Assembly: GCF_004331465.1 (NCBI RefSeq)
Contig: NZ_SJKB01000001.1
Coordinates: 1,116,001-1,180,000, forward strand
Reading direction: 5' to 3'
From: Kribbella pittospori
GTDB taxonomy: Bacteria > Actinomycetota > Actinomycetes > Propionibacteriales > Kribbellaceae
Length of the DNA stretch: 64,000 bases
How positions within the stretch are numbered: position 1 is the stretch's first letter; every line of letters starts with the position of its first letter. The position numbers and the translations under genes were made by a program. This document shows positions 10,340 to 17,618 of this stretch, in pieces. Under the pieces are notes generated by a model that did no database searches, was not told where the DNA came from, and saw nothing but the letters and a program-made list of their open reading frames with translations.

Positions 10340-11805
10340 TGGCTGACCCGAAGGGCTTCCTGACCACCCCACGCGAGGTCGCCGACCGGCGGCCGGTGGG
10401 CGAGCGGGTGCAGGACTGGAAAGAGGTCTACCCCGGTGGACCCGGCAAGGCGCTGCTGCCGATCATCACCAAGCAGGCCGGCCGTTGCATGGACTGCGGG
10501 ATCCCGTTCTGCCACAGCGGCTGCCCGCTGGGCAACCTGATCCCGGAGTGGAACGACCTGGTCTGGCGGGACGACTGGTCCGGTGCCATCGAGCGGTTGC
10601 ACGCGACCAACAATTTCCCGGAGTTCACCGGCCGGCTGTGCCCGGCACCTTGCGAGCCGGCCTGCGTGCTCGGCATCAACCAGGACCCGGTGACGATCAA
10701 GAACGTCGAGGTCGCCATCATCGACAAGGCCTGGGAGAGCGGTGACGTCAAGCCGCAGCCGCCGGAATGGCTGACCGGCAAGACGATCGCGGTCGTCGGA
10801 TCCGGCCCGGCCGGACTGGCTGCCGCCCAGCAGTTGACCCGCGCCGGCCACACCGTCGCGGTGTACGAGCGGGCCGACGCGCCCGGCGGCCTGCTGCGGT
10901 ACGGCATCCCGGAGTTCAAGATGGAGAAGCTCCAGGTCGACCGGCGGATCCAGCAGATGAAGGAGGAGGGCACGGTCTTCCGCTCCGGCGTGAACGTCGG
11001 CGTGGACGTGACCGGCACCCAGCTCAAGCAGCGGTATGACGCCGTCGTCATCGCGACCGGTGCCACCGCGGCCCGCGACCTCCCGGTGCCGGGCCGCGAG
11101 TACGGCGGCATCCACCAGGCGATGGAGTACCTGCCGCAGTCGAACCGGGCCTCGCTCGGCCGGACTGTGGAGGACCAGATCCTTGCCACCGGCAAGGACG
11201 TCGTGATCATCGGTGGCGGTGACACCGGCGCGGACTGCCTCGGCACCGCGCACCGGCAGGGCGCTCGCTCGGTGACCCAGCTGGAGATCATGCCGCGGCC
11301 GTCGGACGACCGCCCGACCGGGCAGCCGTGGCCGACGTACCCGATGATCTACCGGGTCGCCTCGGCGCACGAGGAGGGCGGCGACCGGGTCTACTCGGTC
11401 TCCACCGTGAACTTCGAGGCCGATGCTGAGGGCAACGTCTCCGGGCTGAACCTGGTCGAGGTCGAGTTCAAGGACGGCCGGTTCGTCCCGGTCGAGGGCA
11501 CCGAGCGAACCATCCCGGCGCAGCTGGTGCTGCTCGCGATGGGCTTCCTCGGGCCGGAGCGCGAGGGCTTCCTCGAGCAGCTCGGCGTCGAGCTCGACGA
11601 GCGCGGCAATGTGAAGCGGGACAAGAGGTACCAGACCTCGGTCGAGGGCGTCTTCGCCTGTGGCGATGCCGGCCGCGGCCAGTCGCTGATCGTCTGGGCC
11701 ATCGCCGAGGGCCGCTCCTGCGCGAACGGTGTGGACACGCTCCTCACCGGTTCGTCGACCCTGCCCACTCCGATCCCACCGACGGCCCGCCCCCTCGCGG
11801 TCTGA
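10339..11805 (+). CDS. gltD: Glutamate synthase small (beta) subunit
   Basis: NADPH-dependent FAD/iron-sulfur flavoprotein that feeds electrons to GltB; 488 aa. N-terminal cysteine clusters CMDCGIPFCHSGCPLGN and CPAPCEPAC bind 4Fe-4S centres. The FAD fingerprint is GSGPAGLAAAQQ (near 153), the NADPH-binding one GGGDTGADC (near 293), and the late FAD motif EGVFACGDAGRGQSL (near 435). Its ATG overlaps the gltB stop, fitting the obligate heterodimer. It is followed by a strong hairpin. No internal disruption. Confidence 0.97.
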   Translation: MADPKGFLTTPREVADRRPVGERVQDWKEVYPGGPGKALLPIITKQAGRCMDCGIPFCHSGCPLGNLIPEWNDLVWRDDWSGAIERLHATNNFPEFTGRLCPAPCEPACVLGINQDPVTIKNVEVAIIDKAWESGDVKPQPPEWLTGKTIAVVGSGPAGLAAAQQLTRAGHTVAVYERADAPGGLLRYGIPEFKMEKLQVDRRIQQMKEEGTVFRSGVNVGVDVTGTQLKQRYDAVVIATGATAARDLPVPGREYGGIHQAMEYLPQSNRASLGRTVEDQILATGKDVVIIGGGDTGADCLGTAHRQGARSVTQLEIMPRPSDDRPTGQPWPTYPMIYRVASAHEEGGDRVYSVSTVNFEADAEGNVSGLNLVEVEFKDGRFVPVEGTERTIPAQLVLLAMGFLGPEREGFLEQLGVELDERGNVKRDKRYQTSVEGVFACGDAGRGQSLIVWAIAEGRSCANGVDTLLTGSSTLPTPIPPTARPLAV

Positions 11806-11820
11806 ACCCGGGACATGAAA

Positions 11821-11859
11821 TGCGGGCTGCAGGCAACAAAACGTTGCGTGCAGCCCGCA
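11821..11859 (+). terminator. Hairpin terminator after gltBD
   Basis: Two 17-nt arms (11821-11837 and 11843-11859) pair with a single internal mismatch around an AAAAC loop. No U-tract follows, as is usual for actinobacterial terminators. It ends the gltBD unit before a gene with its own promoter. Confidence 0.8.
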
Positions 11860-11919
11860 CCTGGGTGAACGACCGGCAACAGCCACCCGGTTCGAGATGC
11901 GATGACTTGACCCGCCCAA

Positions 11920-11925
11920 TAGGTT
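11920..11925 (+). promoter_or_regulatory. -10 hexamer TAGGTT, leaderless start
   Basis: TAGGTT ends 6 nt before GTG 11932, which supports this GTG as the start of a leaderless mRNA. Confidence 0.45.
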
Positions 11926-11931
11926 GGATCC

Positions 11932-13482
11932 GTGGCTAGCCGCCTGGTGACCAGAGCCCGGCTCCGCGCGATCGCGCCGTGGGCCTCGCTCACCCTGCTC
12001 TTCCTGGTCACCTCCGTCACCGTCGGCCTGCTCGGCTTCGTCAACGACTCCGAACGCGTCACCATCGGTGCGCACGCGGCTACTGTCTCGCCCACGTTCG
12101 ACGGGTACGCCACCCTCGACCTCGGCGCCGTCCTGCCGCGGTTGCGGCTGCCGGCCGACACGCCTGCCGGCATCGGGATCAACATCGACATCCAGGAGAC
12201 CGACGCCGACAACCTCACCGAACTGCTCAACCGGGACGCCCTGATCGCCTCCCAGCCCGACGGTGAGATCGCGAAGATCCAGCAGGTCGTCCAGCAGATG
12301 GCCGTCGACAACGCGGTCGCGGGCGCCGGGACCGGCCTGCTGGTCGTCGTCGTGGTCGCGACCATCTGGACCATGCTCGGCCGGCGTCGCCGCCGCGAGT
12401 TGTGGGAGCTGGTCCATTCGCACGAACGCCGGGTCGAGCACCGGGCGATCGTCGTACTGGTCGCGATGCTGATCACGATCGCGTCGATCTTCGGGCCGGG
12501 CCAGATGCGGACCGCGGACGTGATTCCGACCGAGTGGCGGCCGCTGGCCAAGCTGCTGCCGGAGCTGTCGCTGGACGAGCGGCTGAAGGGTGTCGAGGTC
12601 GCGGCCGGGTTCTCCACCACCGGCGGAGTGGGCGTGATTCGTACCGCGGTCGAGACCTACGAGCGGTCCACCGAGTTCTACGGCCGGCTGGAGGAGCGGG
12701 TCAGCCGGGTCGGCGGCCGGATCCACCAGGCGAGCGAGGGGGAGACGGTCGCGCTGCTCGTGTCGGACCGGCACGACAACATCGGCATCGACCGGTTCGC
12801 GGCCGAGGTGGGGAAGGTGGCCGGCGCCAAGCTGCTGATCGACGCGGGCGACGACACGTCCTCGGGACAGTCCTGGGAGGTGTTCAGCATCAACTCGCTG
12901 CGCCAGCACTTCAAGGACCTGAAGGTCGTCGCCGTGGCCGGCAACCACGACGCCGGCGGACACATCGAGGACTCGATGCGCAAGAACGGCTTCACCGTGC
13001 TGGACAGCAAACCGGTCGAGGTCGAGGGCATCCGTTTCCTCGGCGACAGCGACCCGACGCAGACCGGGCTCGGTTCCGCGGACACCCCCGGCGACGAGAC
13101 GACCGCCGAGCAGTCCGAGCGCCTCGCGGACATCGCCTGCGAGCAGCCCGACGACAAGCGGATCTCCACGATGGTGGTGCACGATCCGTCGTCGTTCGCC
13201 GATACCGCCGCCAGGGGGTGCGCGACGCTGCTGGTGTCGGGCCACCTGCATCGCCAGGTCGGGCCTGAGCACAAGGTCGTCGACGGCCGGCCGGTGACGA
13301 CGTACACGAATGGCACGACCGGGGGAGCGGCGTATGCGTTCGCCCTCGGGTACACGCTGCGGCGGCCGGGTGAGGTCACCCTGATCACGTACGCCGACGG
13401 CAAGCCGATCGGTCTGCAGACGGTCACCGCCCAGATCGACGGCGACGTCGGTGTAGGTGCCTACAGCCCCTTGCCTTCTTGA
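11932..13482 (+). CDS. Membrane-anchored metallophosphoesterase
   Basis: Protein of 516 aa with a transmembrane helix near the N-terminus (about 15-36) and two in the middle (about 129-147 and 171-187), followed by a calcineurin-like phosphoesterase domain (about 275-516). The complete metal-binding motif set is visible: SDRHDN (D-x-H), DAGDDT (GD), AGNHDAGG (GNHD), VVHDPS (H) and SGHLHRQ (GHxH). Substrate unknown. Topology places the catalytic domain after the third helix, so it may act outside the membrane; that is inference. It lies between gltD and pyk on the same strand but is set off by a terminator upstream. Confidence 0.85.
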   Translation: MASRLVTRARLRAIAPWASLTLLFLVTSVTVGLLGFVNDSERVTIGAHAATVSPTFDGYATLDLGAVLPRLRLPADTPAGIGINIDIQETDADNLTELLNRDALIASQPDGEIAKIQQVVQQMAVDNAVAGAGTGLLVVVVVATIWTMLGRRRRRELWELVHSHERRVEHRAIVVLVAMLITIASIFGPGQMRTADVIPTEWRPLAKLLPELSLDERLKGVEVAAGFSTTGGVGVIRTAVETYERSTEFYGRLEERVSRVGGRIHQASEGETVALLVSDRHDNIGIDRFAAEVGKVAGAKLLIDAGDDTSSGQSWEVFSINSLRQHFKDLKVVAVAGNHDAGGHIEDSMRKNGFTVLDSKPVEVEGIRFLGDSDPTQTGLGSADTPGDETTAEQSERLADIACEQPDDKRISTMVVHDPSSFADTAARGCATLLVSGHLHRQVGPEHKVVDGRPVTTYTNGTTGGAAYAFALGYTLRRPGEVTLITYADGKPIGLQTVTAQIDGDVGVGAYSPLPS

Positions 13483-13568
13483 CGATTCAGGCTCTCGGGC
13501 CGAACTGTCACGAGGGGTTGACCGCCTGGTAAGGGGGGCGGACCAGCGGGCCAGTGGTCTTGTAGGAG

Positions 13569-13574
13569 TAGGGT
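13569..13574 (+). promoter_or_regulatory. -10 hexamer TAGGGT before pyk
   Basis: TAGGGT ends 8 nt before GTG 13583. This favours the short start (VRRAKIVCTLGPA), which is also where homologues begin, over frames opening further upstream. Confidence 0.4.
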
Positions 13575-13582
13575 TTTGTGAC

Positions 13583-15034
13583 GTGCGTCGCGCAAAGATC
13601 GTTTGTACGCTCGGCCCGGCTACTGCCGCCCCCGAGCGCATCCTTGAACTCGTCCAAGCCGGTATGGATGTCGCCAGGCTCAACCTGAGCCATGGGGCCC
13701 ATGCCGAGCATGAGCGCATCTATCAGCGGATCAGAACCGCCGCCGCGGAGACCGGGAAGAACGTCGGCATCCTGGTCGACCTGCAGGGCCCGAAGATCCG
13801 GCTGGCCGAGTTCGCCGAGGGCAAGGTCACCTTGACCTACGGCGAGCGCTTCACCATCACCACCCGTGAGGTACCGGGTGACGCGACCATCTGCGGTACG
13901 ACGTACGACGGTCTGCCGGGTGACGTCAGTCCGGGCGACCAGTTGCTCATCGACGACGGCCGGATCGCGCTGGTCGCCGAAGAGGTGACCGAGACCGACG
14001 TGGTCTGCCGGGTCACCGTCGGCGGACCGGTGTCGAACCACAAGGGCATCAACCTGCCGGGCGTCGCGGTCAGCGTGCCGGCGATGTCCGAGAAGGACGC
14101 CGAGGACCTGCGCTGGGCGCTGCACCTGCCGGCCGACATGATCGCGCTGTCGTTCGTGCGGGACGCGTCCGACATCCAGTTGGTGCACAAGATCATGGAC
14201 GAGGAGGGCCTGCGGGTCCCGGTCGTCGCCAAGATCGAGAAGCCGCAGGCGGTCGCCAACCTGGACGAGATCATCGACGCCTTCGACGGGTTCATGGTGG
14301 CCCGCGGCGACCTCGGCGTGGAACTCCCGCTCGAGGAGGTCCCGCTGGTGCAGAAGCTGATCATCGACCAGGCCCGGCTGAACGCGAAGCCGGTCATCGT
14401 CGCGACCCAGATGCTGGAGTCGATGATCTCCGCGCCGCGGCCGACCCGGGCCGAGGCGTCCGACGTCGCGAACGCCGTACTCGACGGTGCCGACGCGGTG
14501 ATGCTGTCCGGTGAGACCAGCGTCGGCCGGTTCCCGATCGAGACCGTGAAGACGATGGCGCGGATCGTCGAGTCCACGGAGGAGCACGGACTCGGCCGGG
14601 TGCAGGCGATCGAGTGGGAGCCGCGGACCAAGGGCGGCGTGATCGCCAAGGCCGCGGCGGACGTGGCCGAGCGGCTGGAGGCGAAGTACCTGATCGCCTT
14701 CACCCAGTCCGGCGACACCGCACTCCGGCTGGCTCGCTACCGCACCGAGGTCCCGCTGCTCGCCTTCACGCCGGTCCCGTCGGTCAGCTCCTGGCTGAGC
14801 GTCGTCTGGGGTATCGAGACGCACATCGTCCCCACCGTCGACCACACCGACGAAATGGTCCGCCAGGTCGACCAGCGACTCCTCGAACTGGGCAAACTCA
14901 AGAAGGGCGACCTGGTAGTCATCGTCGCCGGCTCCCCACCCAGCATCCCCGGCTCCACCAACGCCCTCCGAGTCCACCGCATGGGCGACGCCATAGAAGG
15001 CATAGCCCCCGCCTACCGAAACCCCGAGCGGTAG
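13583..15034 (+). CDS. pyk: Pyruvate kinase
   Basis: Final glycolytic enzyme: phosphoenolpyruvate + ADP to pyruvate + ATP; 483 aa. Seen: N-terminal RRAKIVCTLGPAT, the signature MVARGDLGVELPLEEVP, the active-site lysine in VAKIEKPQAV, ATQMLESMI, and the C-terminal domain ending near HRMGDAIEG. GTG 13583 gives the standard family N-terminus. The 100-bp region before it holds the -10 described above. A hairpin 14 bp after the stop ends the unit. Confidence 0.97.
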   Translation: MRRAKIVCTLGPATAAPERILELVQAGMDVARLNLSHGAHAEHERIYQRIRTAAAETGKNVGILVDLQGPKIRLAEFAEGKVTLTYGERFTITTREVPGDATICGTTYDGLPGDVSPGDQLLIDDGRIALVAEEVTETDVVCRVTVGGPVSNHKGINLPGVAVSVPAMSEKDAEDLRWALHLPADMIALSFVRDASDIQLVHKIMDEEGLRVPVVAKIEKPQAVANLDEIIDAFDGFMVARGDLGVELPLEEVPLVQKLIIDQARLNAKPVIVATQMLESMISAPRPTRAEASDVANAVLDGADAVMLSGETSVGRFPIETVKTMARIVESTEEHGLGRVQAIEWEPRTKGGVIAKAAADVAERLEAKYLIAFTQSGDTALRLARYRTEVPLLAFTPVPSVSSWLSVVWGIETHIVPTVDHTDEMVRQVDQRLLELGKLKKGDLVVIVAGSPPSIPGSTNALRVHRMGDAIEGIAPAYRNPER

Positions 15035-15047
15035 TCACCCGAACAGC

Positions 15048-15079
15048 TGAGGCGGAGGATCACCTGGCCGTCCGCCTCA
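15048..15079 (+). terminator. Hairpin between pyk and the convergent HTH/LAGLIDADG gene
   Basis: A perfect 9-bp stem (TGAGGCGGA at 15048-15056 with TCCGCCTCA at 15071-15079) lies between two convergent stop codons and can terminate both directions. Confidence 0.65.
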
Positions 15080-15087
15080 AGCATGTC

Positions 15088-15840
15088 TCAGGACTTCGGC
15101 CCGATGAATTCGTCCAGCCTGGCAACAGCCTCCCGCCGCGCAACGGACAGCGCATTTCGCCGCGGCATCCGCCAAGGGACGTCCAGCAACGTGAGCGCCT
15201 CCTGGCACAACCGCATGATGTCGCCGGACTCGTTGGAGAACATGTAGCGGGGGTAGGTGTACCGCTTCGTCCGGCCGCCGACGGTCCGCGTGGCCCAGTT
15301 CGCCACCCGACAACCGTCAGAGTCGAACAATCCGCGCAGGAACGGCTCGGGGCACTCGGCAACAATCTCGCGCTGCCATCCCTGGAGTGCAATGGACCGG
15401 AGGTGCTTCGGGCCGCTGCCGTGCTGCGGGAACAGGCAGGGCCAGTGCTTCCAGTAGGAGACAACGGATGTGTAGCCGACTGCCTGCACCCGGTGCACCG
15501 GACGGCTCGGGTGAACCGCACGGACTGACTCCTCGGCTTCGTCGATCAATCGAGGATAGGAGTCGTCGCACGCGATCCGGAGGGCGTAGACGTCTCGGCG
15601 ATGTCGTGACAGACATCCGTCGCCGAGGTACAGGCCCAGCAGATGCGTGTACGCCTCCACCGGCAACTGCCCGTCGGTGCACCGCGGACACGCACTCGAG
15701 GGTCGTGCGCGATCCGGGCGATCCCGCCAGTCGCGGAGAGTAGCTCGACTGATCCCGAGTTGCTGGCTGATCGCGTTGAGACTCGCCCCACCAACAGCCA
15801 TCGCCGCCCGTGCGGTAGCACGTACCTGCTCGTCGTACAT
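15088..15840 (-). CDS. HTH plus LAGLIDADG homing-endonuclease-like protein (copy 1)
   Basis: Protein of 250 aa. Residues 1-45 form a helix-turn-helix (LNAISQQLGISRATLRDW); residues 51-54 are a CPRC knuckle; then comes a two-motif LAGLIDADG-like fold with P1 at 67-75 (LLGLYLGDG) and P2 at 167-176 (FLRGLFDSDG). Acidic residues in both motifs are kept, so nuclease activity is possible. A conserved block around KHWPCLFPQHG (131-141) and the ending FIGPKS are shared with copy 2 at 16052. The gene follows a tRNA gene on the same strand by 48 bp. Such proteins are usually annotated as HTH or homing-endonuclease proteins; their function is not known to me. Confidence 0.8.
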   Translation of the reverse strand: MYDEQVRATARAAMAVGGASLNAISQQLGISRATLRDWRDRPDRARPSSACPRCTDGQLPVEAYTHLLGLYLGDGCLSRHRRDVYALRIACDDSYPRLIDEAEESVRAVHPSRPVHRVQAVGYTSVVSYWKHWPCLFPQHGSGPKHLRSIALQGWQREIVAECPEPFLRGLFDSDGCRVANWATRTVGGRTKRYTYPRYMFSNESGDIMRLCQEALTLLDVPWRMPRRNALSVARREAVARLDEFIGPKS

Positions 15841-15888
15841 GGTCCGAGATTGGCAGGCGCCACCGACAGATCTTGAGTAGAGCGTGAG

Positions 15889-15962
15889 TGCCCTGGGTGG
15901 GACTCGAACCCACACTGTGCGGGTTTTGAATCCGCTTTCTCTGCCAATTGGAATACCAGGGC
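15889..15962 (-). tRNA. tRNA with CAA anticodon (Leu by codon) but class I shape
   Basis: A full cloverleaf of 74 nt folds on the minus strand: acceptor GCCCTGG/CCAGGGC (7/7), D-stem TTC/GAA, anticodon arm GCGGA-TTCAAAA-CCCGC, variable region ACAGT (5 nt), and T-arm GTGGG-TTCGAGT-CCCAC. The discriminator is A73 and CCA is not encoded. The anticodon CAA reads UUG, yet bacterial tRNA-Leu normally has a long class II variable arm, absent here. An A31-C39 mismatch closes the anticodon stem. It may be a leucine tRNA of unusual form, a tRNA charged by another synthetase, or a tRNA-like relic. It is flanked on both sides by homologous LAGLIDADG-type genes. Confidence 0.85.
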
Positions 15963-15973
15963 TTGGCTGGTCG

Positions 15974-15979
15974 ATCTTA
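15974..15979 (-). promoter_or_regulatory. -10 hexamer TAAGAT for the tRNA
   Basis: TAAGAT on the minus strand lies 11 nt before the mature tRNA 5' end (15962), the usual distance for a short pre-tRNA leader. A TTGCTC-like -35 is spaced 20 bp away, longer than ideal. Confidence 0.45.
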
Positions 15980-16051
15980 GCGTATCCAAGCGCCCGGGCG
16001 AGCAACCAAGTGACTCGGCCAACCTGTCGGTGGTGGGCCCGAGAATGAAGC

Positions 16052-16821
16052 ATGCCCAACGTGCGGTCGCAGGACACGGTCGACTCCGCCTTACGGATGT
16101 CGGACCAGGGGATCACTGACCGGGTCAACGCCGAGGTGCACGGCGTTGCCATCAAGACGATCCGGCGGTGGCGGCGGCAGTACCAGCGGCGAGGGCTGCC
16201 GCGAGGCACGGGCTTCCAAGGCACGCCGTGCCCGCGGTGTGACGGGGCCGCGCTGGAGGAGGCGGCGTACGCATTGTTGCTGGGGTGGTATCTCGGTGAC
16301 GGCCACATCGCCAAGGCACGACGTGGGGTCTTCTGTCTGCAGATCGCGAACGACGCGAAGTATCCGCACTTGAACCAGGAGATCGCGGCACCGATCCGGC
16401 TGGTCAAGGTGACGGCGAGTCCGTGTCTGCGGAGTGGGGCCGGCATGGTTCGGATCGAGGCTCGGTGGAAGCACTGGCCGTGCCTGTTCCCGCAACACGG
16501 CCCGGGCGAAAGCATCTGCGGAAGATCGAGCTCGCGCAGTGGCAGCGGGAGATTGTTGCCAAGTACCCCGAACAGTTGTTGCGCGGACTGTTTCACTCCG
16601 ACGGGTGCCGGTTCGTCAACTGGGCGAGCAAGGCTGACGGGAGACGGTACTACTACCTGCGCTACCAGTTCTCGAACGAGTCCGACGACATCCGGAAGAT
16701 CCTCACGGACGCGCTGGATCTGCTCGGGATCGCCTGGCGGCAGCCGCGACCGAACACGATCGCGATCAGCCGGATGGAAGCGGTTGCCGTCCTCGACACC
16801 TTCGTCGGTCCGAAGTCGTGA
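16052..16821 (+). pseudogene. HTH plus LAGLIDADG homing-endonuclease-like gene (copy 2), -1 frameshifted
   Basis: Homologue of the 15088-15840 gene on the other side of the tRNA, in divergent orientation. The first frame (from ATG 16052) encodes the HTH (near KTIRRWRRQY), the CPRC knuckle (60-63), P1 as LLLGWYLGDG and KHWPCLFPQHGPG. The homology then continues in the -1 frame with RKHLRKIELAQWQREIVAKY, P2 as LLRGLFHSDG and the shared ending FVGPKS before TGA 16819-16821. Relative to copy 1 exactly one base is missing near 16501-16508. Both halves keep good similarity, so this is either a recent frameshift or programmed -1 frameshifting. It ends 24 bp before pdtaR. Confidence 0.75.
16501..16507 (+). 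other. Possible -1 slippery heptamer C CCG GGC
   Basis: In the upstream frame the bases read as X XXY YYZ (CCC GGG C), the pattern of canonical -1 slip sites. A slip here joins the two homologous halves exactly. GC-only heptamers are weak slip sites in model bacteria, so the alternative of a simple one-base deletion stays open. Confidence 0.35.
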
Positions 16822-16833
16822 AAGTGCTGCCGA

Positions 16834-16839
16834 TAAGGT
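16834..16839 (+). promoter_or_regulatory. -10 hexamer TAAGGT before pdtaR
   Basis: TAAGGT ends 6 nt before GTG 16846. The same bases could also act as a weak ribosome-binding site (AAGGTGG), so the start is supported either way. Confidence 0.4.
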
Positions 16840-16845
16840 GGGCAG

Positions 16846-17427
16846 GTGACTGCTAAGCGTGTGGTGATCGCTGAGGATGAGGCTTTGATTCGGATGGATC
16901 TGGCCGAGATGCTGGCGGAGGAGGGGTACGACGTCGTCGGGCAGGCGGGGGACGGGGAGGAAGCGATCCGGCTGGCGACGGAGCATCGGCCCGACCTGGT
17001 CATCCTGGACGTCAAGATGCCGAAGCTGGACGGGCTGAGCGCGGCGGAGAAGATCGCCGGCGAGCGGATCGCCCCGGTGCTGATGCTGACGGCGTTCTCG
17101 CAGCGCGAGCTGGTCGAGCGGGCCCGCGACGCCGGCGCGATGGCGTACCTGGTGAAACCGTTCTCCAAGGCCGACCTGCTGCCCGCGATCGAGATCGCCG
17201 CCTCCCGGTACGTCGAACTGGCCGAGCTGGAGCGTGAGGTCGCCGACCTGGCCGAGCGGTTGGAGACCCGCAAGCTGGTCGACCGGGCCAAGTCGATCCT
17301 GCAGACGAAGTTCGGGTTGTCGGAGCCGGACTCGTTCCGCTGGATCCAGAAAACCGCCATGGACAAAAGAGTTTCCATGCGACAGGTTGCCGAGTTGGTT
17401 GTTGACGAGGCTGGCGGTAGTGACTGA
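16846..17427 (+). CDS. pdtaR: ANTAR-domain response regulator PdtaR
   Basis: Cytoplasmic two-component response regulator of 193 aa. The receiver domain (1-120) has the acidic pair in AEDEALIRMD, phospho-acceptor Asp55 (LVILDVKMP), a Thr-Ala switch (MLTAFS) and Lys in LVKPFSKAD. A coiled linker leads to an RNA-binding ANTAR domain (about 128-185, with ETRKLVDRAKSILQTKFGLSE). It matches M. tuberculosis PdtaR (Rv1626) in design: phosphorylation lets ANTAR bind terminator-overlapping RNA hairpins. Its sensor kinase PdtaS is not in the window. Target RNAs unknown. Confidence 0.93.
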   Translation: MTAKRVVIAEDEALIRMDLAEMLAEEGYDVVGQAGDGEEAIRLATEHRPDLVILDVKMPKLDGLSAAEKIAGERIAPVLMLTAFSQRELVERARDAGAMAYLVKPFSKADLLPAIEIAASRYVELAELEREVADLAERLETRKLVDRAKSILQTKFGLSEPDSFRWIQKTAMDKRVSMRQVAELVVDEAGGSD

Positions 17428-17471
17428 CTCACTCTCCGCGTACGAGGTCCAGCGCACGTACAGCACTCACC

Positions 17472-17500
17472 TTGACTCACGCTGCTTACCGCTGTAACGA
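17472..17500 (+). promoter_or_regulatory. Promoter for the liv operon
   Basis: TTGACT (17472-17477), 17-bp spacer, TAACGA (17495-17500). The -35 is near consensus. The predicted start near 17507 leaves a leader of about 110 nt before livK. No riboswitch fold was recognised in that leader. Confidence 0.55.
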
Positions 17501-17618
17501 CCTCACAACACACGTTCCGTGACATCGCGTCGAGAGCCACCGGAGGTCTAACCTGCGGGTGCTCGCGGCAAACGCGGGAGTCCGGGGTTTGCCGGACTAT
17601 CCAGACATGGGAGGAACA

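Noticed and set aside
7403..10372. Very long minus-strand frame opposite gltB
   Set aside because: Antisense to an intact glutamate synthase; GC-rich third positions suppress stops. No domain seen.
15088..16821. Group I intron or intein in the tRNA region
   Set aside because: The tRNA is continuous and the LAGLIDADG-type genes are free-standing with their own HTH domains.
15840..17466. N-terminal extension of HTH/LAGLIDADG copy 1 through the tRNA and copy 2
   Set aside because: The open frame continues upstream but crosses the tRNA gene and other genes; ATG 15840 gives the natural HTH start.
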